Shown here in pieces: positions 1 to 8,047 of a stretch of DNA of 64,000 nt. The stretch is from assembly GCA_040264895.1 (NCBI GenBank), contig JBDQHL010000001.1, forward strand, positions 100,060-164,059, given 5' to 3'. The stretch's first letter is position 1, and the number at the start of each line of letters is the position of its first letter. A program made the translations under genes and the position numbers. The notes beneath the pieces are model-generated. The model was not told the origin of the DNA. It did not search any database and saw nothing but the letters and a program-made list of their open reading frames with translations. This stretch comes from PGYR01 sp040264895. GTDB taxonomy: Bacteria; Bacteroidota; Ignavibacteria; Kapaibacteriales; UBA2268.

Positions 1-683
1 ACAGAGTTTCCACCAATTCTTCTCCAAGATCTAACATTCAGATTTACATCATTGTTAGGGTCTTGGTTTAATCTAGCTGCAACGTAAACAATTGCTTCTT
101 CAAAAGATACAATCTCTAAGTCTGGATCAGCATCAACGATCGCTGCATCCATAGCATCTAAATCAATGATTCTTCTGTTTGCCTTATCTAATACAACATT
201 AAATATGTAGTTGTACTTATCAGGGTGAACAGTTTTATCTCTATCTGTAGTAACATCTAATGTTCTTACTATAGTAGTATCTGTTGGCATATTATCGCCA
301 TCAAAATTGAAATAATCAAAATCCGCATAGCCAGTCCAGCTAAAAGGATTCTGAGAAGTTCCTGCTATACCTAATGGGTCAATACCATGAGGGTTTGCAG
401 TATATATTGCTTCAGCAAAACCATCTGCGATAATTCTACCACCTGTTGAATCTATTAACCTTCCGTTAGGATGGAAATAGACTTCTGTTCCCGGCTCAAT
501 GATTAGCGTCCCGCCAACCACATATTCTCTTTCGACTAAATATGTGGAGTCCTTGACAAAGACTCTAACATCACCTGGAGCTATCCTTCCGGATATTTTT
601 ACTTGGGTCTGCGCAAATCCTGAACTTGATGACAGGATAAATGCGAAGGCCATGAGTACGCAAAGACGAATTAATCGTTGCAT
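1..683 (-). CDS. Secreted protein, N-terminal part (runs off the left edge)
   Basis: The frame stays open from an ATG at 683 to the window edge, about 227 residues with no stop. A GGAGGT ribosome site lies just upstream of the ATG. The first 25 residues form a signal peptide ending in GFAQ. The mature part has short repeated beta-strand patterns (GGTLIIEPGT, GGRIIADGF) of the kind seen in right-handed beta-helix surface proteins. In this lineage such proteins usually end in a T9SS sorting domain, but that end lies outside the window. Function unknown. Confidence 0.75.
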   Translation of the reverse strand, partial: MQRLIRLCVLMAFAFILSSSSGFAQTQVKISGRIAPGDVRVFVKDSTYLVEREYVVGGTLIIEPGTEVYFHPNGRLIDSTGGRIIADGFAEAIYTANPHGIDPLGIAGTSQNPFSWTGYADFDYFNFDGDNMPTDTTIVRTLDVTTDRDKTVHPDKYNYIFNVVLDKANRRIIDLDAMDAAIVDADPDLEIVSFEEAIVYVAARLNQDPNNDVNLNVRSWRRIGGNS

Positions 684-779
684 AATACCTCCAATAAACA
701 AATTATTATTAAAAAATTAACTTTTAGTTTCATTATTATTATGTTTTTTTATCACTAAATGCTCTTTATCAATAGTGTT

Positions 780-1490
780 TTAATCAATTTTTGTGCCAAG
801 ACTCGCCAATTTCGCTTTTGATTGCTTAGCGAATTCCGAACTCTCTGCTATATCTACAATTGACTCATATATTTTTTTTGCTTCATCTTTATTGCCAGCT
901 TCTTCTCTATTCAATGCAGAGTAGTAAAGATATTTTGCTTTCAATGTCGGTTCTTCCAAATTTTCTGCAGCATTTTTATAGTTATCAGCAGCTGTAGAAT
1001 AATCATTATTATTTTCTGCTACTAAAGCAAGTCCTGCATAAGCGCCTGATTTAACTAGGCTTGCATCGCTGGCTGTAGCCATTTCAAAGAATCTTTTAGC
1101 ATCATCATACTGACCACCGTCGGCATGTGCATTACCTGCGTAAAGAGCAGCAAGCTTACCTTCAGCTACATCGTCATATTTTTCTGCAATACTTGCCAAA
1201 CCAGTTACTTCCGAACCGTCTGCACCAACACCACCGTCTAAAGCAACGCTATAATTACCAGCATCGTACTCTGTAAGTACTTTACTTAAAGCAACTGCAG
1301 CCTCTCTCTCTGCTTTTTCAGCTTGATTTGATGAGTAGTAATAATACCCTACTGCAGCCAATACAACTACTAAGAATATACCTAATACAGTTCCATTTTT
1401 CTTTAACTTTTCTGCTGTATCATCATCTACAAGATCTTCCGTTAACTTTCTTCCGACTTGTAGTTCTTCTTGCTCTTCTGCGTCTGACAT
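780..1490 (-). CDS. Single-pass membrane TPR protein (YfgM-like)
   Basis: A 236-residue protein with a charged cytoplasmic N-terminus, one hydrophobic segment at about residues 32-52 (GIFLVVVLAAVGYYYY) and a periplasmic part made of tetratricopeptide-like helices (GAYAGLALVAENNNDYSTAADNY type). The ATG at 1490 is chosen because AAGGAATTAAG precedes it; a TTG seven codons upstream has no such site. The layout resembles YfgM/tetratricopeptide_21 proteins, which work with periplasmic chaperones or the Sec translocon. That role is inferred from architecture only. The next gene downstream in this direction is the partial secreted protein. Confidence 0.7.
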   Translation of the reverse strand: MSDAEEQEELQVGRKLTEDLVDDDTAEKLKKNGTVLGIFLVVVLAAVGYYYYSSNQAEKAEREAAVALSKVLTEYDAGNYSVALDGGVGADGSEVTGLASIAEKYDDVAEGKLAALYAGNAHADGGQYDDAKRFFEMATASDASLVKSGAYAGLALVAENNNDYSTAADNYKNAAENLEEPTLKAKYLYYSALNREEAGNKDEAKKIYESIVDIAESSEFAKQSKAKLASLGTKID

Positions 1491-1597
1491 TCTTAATTCC
1501 TTATTTGTCAATCATTTATAATTAATTTCTAACCGCTCGTAAAACGTAAAAAGTTATGCACACTTTCCATTCTACTTAGCATACAAATATAAAACAA

Positions 1598-1634
1598 CTT
1601 ACCCGAATATCCAATTATTGAATATTCGGGTAAG
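1598..1634 (-). terminator. Hairpin terminator after the E1 dehydrogenase gene
   Basis: Perfect 13-bp inverted repeat (1598-1610 and 1622-1634, core ACCCGAATAT) with an 11-nt loop. On the minus strand it is followed by a T-rich stretch (GTTGTTTTATATTTG). It lies about 95 bases past the stop of the E1 gene. Confidence 0.7.
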
Positions 1635-1727
1635 TATTTATTTCGTATTTTATTTTAATTGTGTGTAATTATGTTATAACAGTGTCAGATTAATTCCACA
1701 CATCTGGTATTCCATTTACACCTAAAT

Positions 1728-4037
1728 CTAAAAATTTAAACATTCTTCTACTTTAGCTTTTACTTTGTCTACATTTATCAGAATCTCATCTTCATAACTT
1801 TTAGCAAATCCTACTGGACAATCTTCAGAGCCTAATCTCATAACTGGAGCATCTAATTCATTGAATGCAAGCTCAGTTATTGTTGAAGCAATTTCTCCAC
1901 CAAATCCACCAGTCATATTATCTTCGTGTACTACTACCAATCTGTGTGTTTTCTTCACAGACTCTAATACTATGTCTTTATCCCAAGGAGAAAGCGAACG
2001 AAGATCAATTACTTCAACTGATTTTCCTTCTTCTTCCAATTTTTCGGCAGCAAACAAGCTCATGTGAACTCCTGTTCCATAAGTTGCTATAGTTACGTCA
2101 GTACCCTCTTTTCTAATTTTCCCTTTACCGAATGGTACTACCCAGTCTTCATCACTTACTGGCCCTGCAGCAGCTTTGAAATTGTATAAGAACTTGGGTT
2201 CTAAAAACATTGTAGGTCCTTCTGAACGGATACAGTTTCTCAATAGACCCATAGCGTCATCAGCAAACGCAGGTGTTACCACTCTCATTCCTGGAATAGA
2301 AGTAAATACAGCTTCTAAATTCTGAGAGTGATACAATCCACCTTGTATATAGCCACCTGAAGCTAAACGAAGGGTTACATTTGGTGTGTTTTGTCCTCTA
2401 GTTCTCCAATGCTCATGAGTCAACTCAATGAATTGCTCCATAGCAGGCCAGAAATAGTCAGCAAATTCAGCACCCTCAATTACAACTCTAATATCTTCAC
2501 GATAACGGCTAAACCCATTAGCAGTACCGACAATCATATCCTCAGCTATAGCTGCGTTGAATACTCTTTCGCGACCAAATTCCTCTGGCATTCCCTTAAC
2601 TACGTTGAACACACCACCTTTTCCGATGTCTTGTCCCCACATGTAAGTGTTAGGATTTGATCTGAATTCTTGCTTTAGTGTTCTATTAATACCTTCAATC
2701 AGATTTACATTCTCAGCACTTGTATCAAGAGGATACTCAGTGTCTGCATCTGGCCCAGCAAATGCTGTAGCATAGATGAAGTCTGGCCAGCTTTTACCAT
2801 CAGCATCTGGTGCAGCTTCTGCTTCGTCTGCTGCATCAAAAATCTGTTGCTTAATTCCGCCTTCTATCTCTTCTAATTCTTTTTGCGTTAAATATTTTTT
2901 CTCAATTAACCTGTATCTGAACTGCATTAGTGGGTCTCTTAATATAGCACCCTCTATCTCTTTTTCAGGTCTGTAATTGTCTTGTTTGTCTGAATTTGAG
3001 TGAGAACCAACTCTATCACATTCTGCGTGAACAATAGCAGGTCCTTTGCCAGCCCTAATATGCTTTATTGCCTCTTTTATAGCTCTGTCAGAATCAAATG
3101 GATCTCTACCATCACACTCTATTATTTTAGTGTTAGGGAAGCCTTTGAGGTTATCAGATACAACTAAGTTTGATGACACTTGTTCCAATGGAACAGAAAT
3201 TCCAAACTGGTTATTTTGAATTACAAAAACAACTGGCGCCTTATCTAAATCAGCGCTTGCTATTGCTTCATAGAAATAACCTTCAGCACAAGCAGACTCA
3301 CCACCAGAATAAAATACTATCTCATCGCCATCATATTTCTTAATTGCTCTACCAAGACCAGCTGCGTGAAGCGAGTGGTTACCTGTACAAGAAGAAACAT
3401 TTTGAACATTTATTTCTGGTTTGGCAAAGTGATTAGACATATGACGACCACCACCAGCTACGTCTGTATCTTTCGATAGACCATTTAATATAATCTCAAC
3501 AGGAGTCATACCTGCAGCTAATGATGTCATAAAATCACGGTAGTAAGGGAATAAATAATCTTTATTCTCTCTAAAAGCTTGTCCAAGAGCTAACTGAATA
3601 CCATCATGCCCAGCAAATGGTGCGTGGTAAGACCAACCTTTAGCCATCTTTAAATAAAGAGCTGCCTTATCATCTAACTTTCTACCCATCAATTGAAGCT
3701 TATACCAATCAATCACTTGCTCTTTGTCATATCCTTTAAAGTCAAACTTCGAGTACATTTGTACTTTTACTTCCTTACCACCAAATGTCATTTTGTGTGT
3801 TTTCAATGAATTAGACTTAGAAGTTTTTCCAACCTTTGTCTTTTCTTTTGTAACAGCTTTTTTAGCTTTACTTTTTGATTTAGGAGCAGTCTTTTTGGTT
3901 GTTTTCTTCTTAGTAGAAGCTTTACCATTTTTAGATGTAGTTTTTGCCTTACTTTTTGTAGCAGGTTTCGTTACCTTCTTTTTCTTTTTTTCTTCTGCGC
4001 TTGCAGTCTTTTTGCTTTTAGTAGCTGATTTAGCCAT
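1728..4037 (-). CDS. Branched-chain 2-oxoacid dehydrogenase E1, alpha and beta fused, with Lys-rich tail
   Basis: A 769-residue fusion of E1-alpha (about residues 95-420) and E1-beta (about 430-769). Such enzymes are thiamine-diphosphate dependent and decarboxylate 2-oxoacids in the E1/E2/E3 complex that makes acyl-CoA. The alpha part has the GGGRHMSNH and VIQNNQFGIS segments; the beta part has WGQDIGKGGVFNV and EFADYFWPAMEQ. The closest match I recognise is 2-oxoisovalerate dehydrogenase, although pyruvate or acetoin cannot be excluded. The start is the ATG at 4037 with GGAG five bases upstream; a TTG four codons earlier is less likely. Residues 2-80 are an unusual tail made almost only of Lys, Ala, Thr and Ser, resembling histone H1. 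E2 and E3 are not nearby. Confidence 0.85.
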   Translation of the reverse strand: MAKSATKSKKTASAEEKKKKKVTKPATKSKAKTTSKNGKASTKKKTTKKTAPKSKSKAKKAVTKEKTKVGKTSKSNSLKTHKMTFGGKEVKVQMYSKFDFKGYDKEQVIDWYKLQLMGRKLDDKAALYLKMAKGWSYHAPFAGHDGIQLALGQAFRENKDYLFPYYRDFMTSLAAGMTPVEIILNGLSKDTDVAGGGRHMSNHFAKPEINVQNVSSCTGNHSLHAAGLGRAIKKYDGDEIVFYSGGESACAEGYFYEAIASADLDKAPVVFVIQNNQFGISVPLEQVSSNLVVSDNLKGFPNTKIIECDGRDPFDSDRAIKEAIKHIRAGKGPAIVHAECDRVGSHSNSDKQDNYRPEKEIEGAILRDPLMQFRYRLIEKKYLTQKELEEIEGGIKQQIFDAADEAEAAPDADGKSWPDFIYATAFAGPDADTEYPLDTSAENVNLIEGINRTLKQEFRSNPNTYMWGQDIGKGGVFNVVKGMPEEFGRERVFNAAIAEDMIVGTANGFSRYREDIRVVIEGAEFADYFWPAMEQFIELTHEHWRTRGQNTPNVTLRLASGGYIQGGLYHSQNLEAVFTSIPGMRVVTPAFADDAMGLLRNCIRSEGPTMFLEPKFLYNFKAAAGPVSDEDWVVPFGKGKIRKEGTDVTIATYGTGVHMSLFAAEKLEEEGKSVEVIDLRSLSPWDKDIVLESVKKTHRLVVVHEDNMTGGFGGEIASTITELAFNELDAPVMRLGSEDCPVGFAKSYEDEILINVDKVKAKVEECLNF

Positions 4038-4111
4038 AACTAACTCCAAATTTTTTTAATTTTTTCTTTGTTTTATATTCTACTTAATGTGATTGGTCTA
4101 TTAGTATTAAA

Positions 4112-5572
4112 TTAACCTTCCAAATGTTTGTCAACCAAATCAGAAACTAATTGTGGGTTTGCTTTGCCCTTAGTCCCCTTCATCACTTGACCAACAAAAA
4201 ACCCTTTTACTTTAGCATTTCCCGCTTTGAATCTCTCTACAGTTTCGGGATTGTTTTCAATTGCTTCTATCACCAATTTATCAATTAGTGAAGTATCAGA
4301 AACTTGTTTTAGTCCCTTTTCTTCTACTATTTCTTTTGGTGATTTACCTCGCTCAACTTCTTCAAATATATCCTTTGCTATCTTATTAGAAATTGTGCCA
4401 GAGGTAATAAGATCTACTATCTCTGCTATGCTGTTTGGCTGCACTTTCAAATCAGACACACTTAGATCAGGGTCTTGTAATATACGCATTATCTCAGTCA
4501 TTACCCAATTGCTAACTAGCTTGTAGCTATTAGAATCTTTCGTCTCTAATTCATTGGCAGCACTTTCGTAATAATCAGCTACCTCTTTTTCAGCAACTAA
4601 AACACCTGCATCATAGTTGGGCAACTCATACTGATCTATCATTCTACTCTTTCTTGCCATTGGCAATTCGGGCATCATAGCTCTTACTCTCTCTACCCAA
4701 TCTTCTTTGACAACTAGTGGTGACAAATCTGGCTCAGGGAAGTAACGATAATCATGAGACATCTCTTTTGTTCTCATCTCTTTCGTTTCGTTCTTATTTC
4801 CATCCCATTGCATAGTGACTTGTCTTACTTCGCCACCAGATTCTATAACTTCAATCTGTCTGCTAATTTCATAGTCAATAGCTTTTTCTACATTTCTAAA
4901 GCTATTTAGGTTTTTAATCTCTGTTCTGGTGCCAAATATATCGCTTCCTTTAGGCATAACTGAAACGTTAGCATCCACCCTTAGTGCACCTTCTTCCATA
5001 TTACCAGTGTTAATTCCCAAATAGACTAATATTTGCTTCAACTGAGTTAGGTAAGAGTATGCTTCTGCAGAATTTCTAATATCTGGTTCACTCACTATCT
5101 CTATCAGTGCTACTCCAGCACGGTTGAAATCTACTAATGTATCGATGTCCAAATCGTGAATTGACTTCCCAGAATCTTCCTCCATATGAATACGAGTTAT
5201 ACCAATTCTTTTGGTGCTTTCGTCTTCTAACTCAATATTCAAATATCCATCGTAGCAAATAGGAGTGTCATGCTGAGATATTTGATAGCCCTTAGGCAAA
5301 TCCTGATAAAAATAATTTTTTCGAGCAAAAAGGTTCCATTCCCTAATATTACTGTTTGTTGCTAGCCCCATCATAATAGCATGGTCTACAACTTTTTTAT
5401 TCAGCACTGGTAATGTACCAGGGTGTGCCAATGTTACTGGATCAGTGTTGGTATTAGGTGAAGAGCCAAACCTACTAGAACTAGAACAAAACGCCTTTGA
5501 TTCAGTTAATAACTGTGCGTGAATTTCTAATCCTATTACTGGTTGGTACTTTTCGTAACTCTCTTTGTTCAT
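4112..5572 (-). CDS. gatB: Aspartyl/glutamyl-tRNA amidotransferase subunit B
   Basis: A 486-residue, full-length GatB. It is the kinase/transamidase subunit of GatCAB, which converts Glu-tRNA(Gln) and Asp-tRNA(Asn) to the amidated forms. The N-terminus has VIGLEIHAQL, followed by LRVDANVSV and the KNLNSFRNVEKAIDYEI segment. The last ~145 residues form the helical YqeY-like tRNA-binding tail. The zinc-knuckle cysteines of many GatB proteins (CxC and CPVCLG) are replaced by FCSSSSRFG and DPVTLAHPG; I recall the same in other Bacteroidota. It lies 74 bases upstream of the E1 gene on the same strand and may be co-transcribed with it. gatA and gatC are not in the window. Confidence 0.95.
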   Translation of the reverse strand: MNKESYEKYQPVIGLEIHAQLLTESKAFCSSSSRFGSSPNTNTDPVTLAHPGTLPVLNKKVVDHAIMMGLATNSNIREWNLFARKNYFYQDLPKGYQISQHDTPICYDGYLNIELEDESTKRIGITRIHMEEDSGKSIHDLDIDTLVDFNRAGVALIEIVSEPDIRNSAEAYSYLTQLKQILVYLGINTGNMEEGALRVDANVSVMPKGSDIFGTRTEIKNLNSFRNVEKAIDYEISRQIEVIESGGEVRQVTMQWDGNKNETKEMRTKEMSHDYRYFPEPDLSPLVVKEDWVERVRAMMPELPMARKSRMIDQYELPNYDAGVLVAEKEVADYYESAANELETKDSNSYKLVSNWVMTEIMRILQDPDLSVSDLKVQPNSIAEIVDLITSGTISNKIAKDIFEEVERGKSPKEIVEEKGLKQVSDTSLIDKLVIEAIENNPETVERFKAGNAKVKGFFVGQVMKGTKGKANPQLVSDLVDKHLEG

Positions 5573-5751
5573 ATAAGCAGATTATTAGATTTCAAATTCT
5601 ACAAATCTAAGAAATATTAAGTAATTTTTTTCACATTTATTAACACTTATAACTCGATATAATCTATAAAATTGTAGAATAGTTGTGATTATAATTTATT
5701 TCGCATATTTTGTAATCATATTTTTCAATCAAATACCCTAATATTTTCCAT

Positions 5752-6423
5752 ATGTCTAGAAGGTTTATAATTGGTGATATTCACGGCTGCTACAAGACAC
5801 TAGTGGCTATGATAGAACAACAAATTGTACCCAATTTAGATGATGATATTTATTTCTTAGGTGATTATACTGGCAAAGGACCTGATTCGAAAAATGTAGT
5901 AAAATACATTATTCAAATGAAAAAAAACGGGTATAAACTAAGATGCCTTAAAGGAAATCACGAAGCCATGTTATTAGACTCGCTGAAATCGGATAAGCTT
6001 CATTACAAATGGCTTTGGAGTGGTGGCTCCAAAACCTTACGTAGTTTTGGAGTTTACAGAGCAAATGAGATAAAGAAGAAGTATATTAAATTTTTTAAGA
6101 AATTAGAGCACTACATCGAATTAAAAGATTTCATCTTAGTTCATGGAGGTCTCAACTTTAATATCCCTAATCCATTAAGTGATAAGAAGTCAATGCTATG
6201 GGTTAGAAACCAGCATATAGACAAAACAAAGATAGGTGGTAAAAGAATAATAGTAGGACATACTCCAAAAAAATACAAACGAATTAAGCGTTCCCTAAGG
6301 GAAGATATAATTTTCCTCGATGGTGGATGTGTTTACTCCAAGGTAAAAAACAAACAAGGTAATTTGATGGCATTAGAACTAAACGAGATGAAACTATATA
6401 AACAGCCAGATCTGGATATGTAG
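5752..6423 (+). CDS. Calcineurin-like metallophosphatase (PP1/ApaH type)
   Basis: A 223-residue protein with the metallophosphoesterase motif series GDIHGC (residues 8-13), GNHE, VHGG and VGHTP. The second motif, normally GDxxDRG, reads GDYTGKG (residues 37-43). The metal-binding Asp38 is kept, but the catalytic Asp becomes Gly41 and the phosphate-binding Arg becomes Lys42. The family includes Ser/Thr protein phosphatases and diadenosine tetraphosphatases. The start ATG at 5752 opens a two-gene unit with the YjbR gene four bases downstream, and it is divergent from gatB. Activity may be altered or lost. Confidence 0.8.
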   Translation: MSRRFIIGDIHGCYKTLVAMIEQQIVPNLDDDIYFLGDYTGKGPDSKNVVKYIIQMKKNGYKLRCLKGNHEAMLLDSLKSDKLHYKWLWSGGSKTLRSFGVYRANEIKKKYIKFFKKLEHYIELKDFILVHGGLNFNIPNPLSDKKSMLWVRNQHIDKTKIGGKRIIVGHTPKKYKRIKRSLREDIIFLDGGCVYSKVKNKQGNLMALELNEMKLYKQPDLDM

Positions 6424-6427
6424 TGAT

Positions 6428-6784
6428 ATGAATATTGAAGAATTACGAGAATATTGCCTTAGTAAACCCAACGTAACTGAAGATACTCCATTCGATGAGA
6501 CTACTTTAGCTTTCAAAATTGGAGGCAAAATATTTGCACTCACTAATATCAAATCACTTCCAACAAGGGTGAACCTTAAGTGCGAACCGCAACGCGCCAT
6601 AGAACTGAGGGAAAAGTATCCTGATGTAATTATACCTGGTTACCATATGAACAAAAAACATTGGAATACTATATACATAGAAGAAATGACAAATGAATCT
6701 ATGAGTGAGCTAATAGACCACTCTTACGAGTTAGTATTTAACTCTTTAACAAAGAAAATTAAGAATGAATTAAGTAAATATTAA
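6428..6784 (+). CDS. MmcQ/YjbR family protein
   Basis: A 118-residue protein covering the whole MmcQ/YjbR (CyaY-like fold) domain. It has the usual EELREYCLSKPNVTEDTPF opening, KIFALTNI strand, PGYHMNKKHWNTI motif and a C-terminal helix that begins LIDHSYELV. The family is small and widely distributed; DNA binding has been proposed, but the cellular role is not established. It follows the metallophosphatase by four bases and its stop lies three bases from the convergent TetR gene. Confidence 0.9.
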   Translation: MNIEELREYCLSKPNVTEDTPFDETTLAFKIGGKIFALTNIKSLPTRVNLKCEPQRAIELREKYPDVIIPGYHMNKKHWNTIYIEEMTNESMSELIDHSYELVFNSLTKKIKNELSKY

Positions 6785-6786
6785 AC

Positions 6787-7353
6787 TTATCGCTTTACTG
6801 CTCCAAAATAAAACATCTTAATTAATTGAATTATAAGTTCCTCTGTATCAGGGTATATTTTTTGCAGCTTTGGGTTGAAGAGCATTTCAATAATATTATT
6901 TCTAAAAAAATTAAGAAACTCAATGTCAACATCTGCTCTTATATTCCCTTTACTTTGCTCACGTTTTAAAAGTTGCAAAACAGATTCATTGTAAATCATA
7001 TGTTTTTTTTGGATAAATTCCTTAAGCTCAACATTATCCTGATGGGCTATATCATCAATATATTTTTTGCTAATGCCTTTTAATAATTCAGAGTGAGCAA
7101 ATATCAATTCCATAATCTTTTCATTAAAGGGAAGATTTTTTTGGAATATTTCTTCATATTTTCGGTTAAAACCATTGTAGTTCTCTTCAATTATTTGCTT
7201 GAGCAGCTCATACTTGTTTTCATACTTTCTATAGAAAGTCATATTGCTAACGCCAGCTTCCTCACATATATCAGCTACATTGGTTTTGCTAATACCATTT
7301 TTCCATATTAATTCTTTTGCAGCTTGATATATTTTATCCTTCGTGTTTTCCAT
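6787..7353 (-). CDS. TetR/AcrR family transcriptional regulator
   Basis: A 188-residue regulator. The N-terminal TetR helix-turn-helix spans about residues 5-50 (YQAAKELIWKNGISKTNVAD, then EEAGVSNMTFYRKYENK). The C-terminal ligand and dimerisation domain is not recognisable by sequence. The start is set at the ATG at 7353 because GGAGGGT lies eight bases upstream; an ATG five codons earlier overlaps that ribosome site. It is divergent from the MerC-like/PolX genes, which is a common arrangement for a local repressor, but no operator palindrome stands out. Ligand and targets are unknown. Confidence 0.9.
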   Translation of the reverse strand: MENTKDKIYQAAKELIWKNGISKTNVADICEEAGVSNMTFYRKYENKYELLKQIIEENYNGFNRKYEEIFQKNLPFNEKIMELIFAHSELLKGISKKYIDDIAHQDNVELKEFIQKKHMIYNESVLQLLKREQSKGNIRADVDIEFLNFFRNNIIEMLFNPKLQKIYPDTEELIIQLIKMFYFGAVKR

Positions 7354-7669
7354 AAACCTACCCTCCATAAGTGTTTACAGCGAAAAATAATAGCATCCAA
7401 ACTGTAGAATTTGGAGCTTAGTTGTTCTCAGTTAATAACATCTTCTGTATAAAAAATAGTAGATTTGGGTTCAGTAAGCACTCCTTGCAAATTTAATTAA
7501 ATAAAATTTTGTTGAAACGAACTTAATAAATTTTTATAGACGATATGAACGTCACACAAGTCAGAACCATTATTGGAGCATTTTGTTACAGAAAGTGGTA
7601 AAATTAAAACATAAATATTGTAATTTCGTTTTTTGAACACTTCAACAATACAGATAATAGTTATATATT
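7354..7669. other. Intergenic region between TetR and MerC-like genes
   Basis: 316 AT-rich bases between divergent genes. It must contain both promoters. A TAGATTTG sequence near 7465 resembles the Bacteroidota -7 element, but I could not find a -33 TTTG at proper spacing. I see no clear palindrome, RNA gene or supported ORF. Confidence 0.4.
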
Positions 7670-8047
7670 TTGGAATCAACTTCTAGTGATAAAATAGGAA
7701 TAGTGGCATCAGTTCTTTGCCTAATTCACTGCCTGGCTTTGCCGATTGCGTTCACTCTATCAGCCGACACACTCTACTTGGTTGAACACGAAATGCCAAT
7801 AGTCGATTATATCTTTGCTGGCATTGCGCTGTTCGCAGCTGTATTATCTGCTCGCAAAACGAGTGATCCAAAAATAAAAGCTGCTTTTGCAGTTGGCTGG
7901 GGGCTTTTTATATTAGGTGTACTATTCCATCACCATTATATTATGGTGTACTTACTTCACCTTGGCTCACTAGTCCTGATAGTTACACACTATAAAAACA
8001 TAAGAAACTGTAGAGTAAACCTTAAAAAACCTGATAAAATGAAATGA
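7670..8047 (+). CDS. MerC-domain membrane protein
   Basis: A 125-residue protein with four predicted membrane segments. It has the MerC signature near the start, CLIHCLALP (Cys17, His20, Cys21). MerC proteins move mercuric ions in mer operons, but many Bacteroidota homologues lie outside mer loci and their substrate is unknown. No merA, merR or merT is nearby, so mercury transport is not implied. The frame begins at a TTG with no obvious ribosome site, so the start is uncertain. Its stop overlaps the polX start by four bases (ATGA). Confidence 0.75.
   Translation: MESTSSDKIGIVASVLCLIHCLALPIAFTLSADTLYLVEHEMPIVDYIFAGIALFAAVLSARKTSDPKIKAAFAVGWGLFILGVLFHHHYIMVYLLHLGSLVLIVTHYKNIRNCRVNLKKPDKMK

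Noticed and set aside
7670..8047. Mercury resistance operon
   Set aside because: Only a MerC-like protein is present, with no merA, merR, merT or merP and a TetR rather than MerR regulator.
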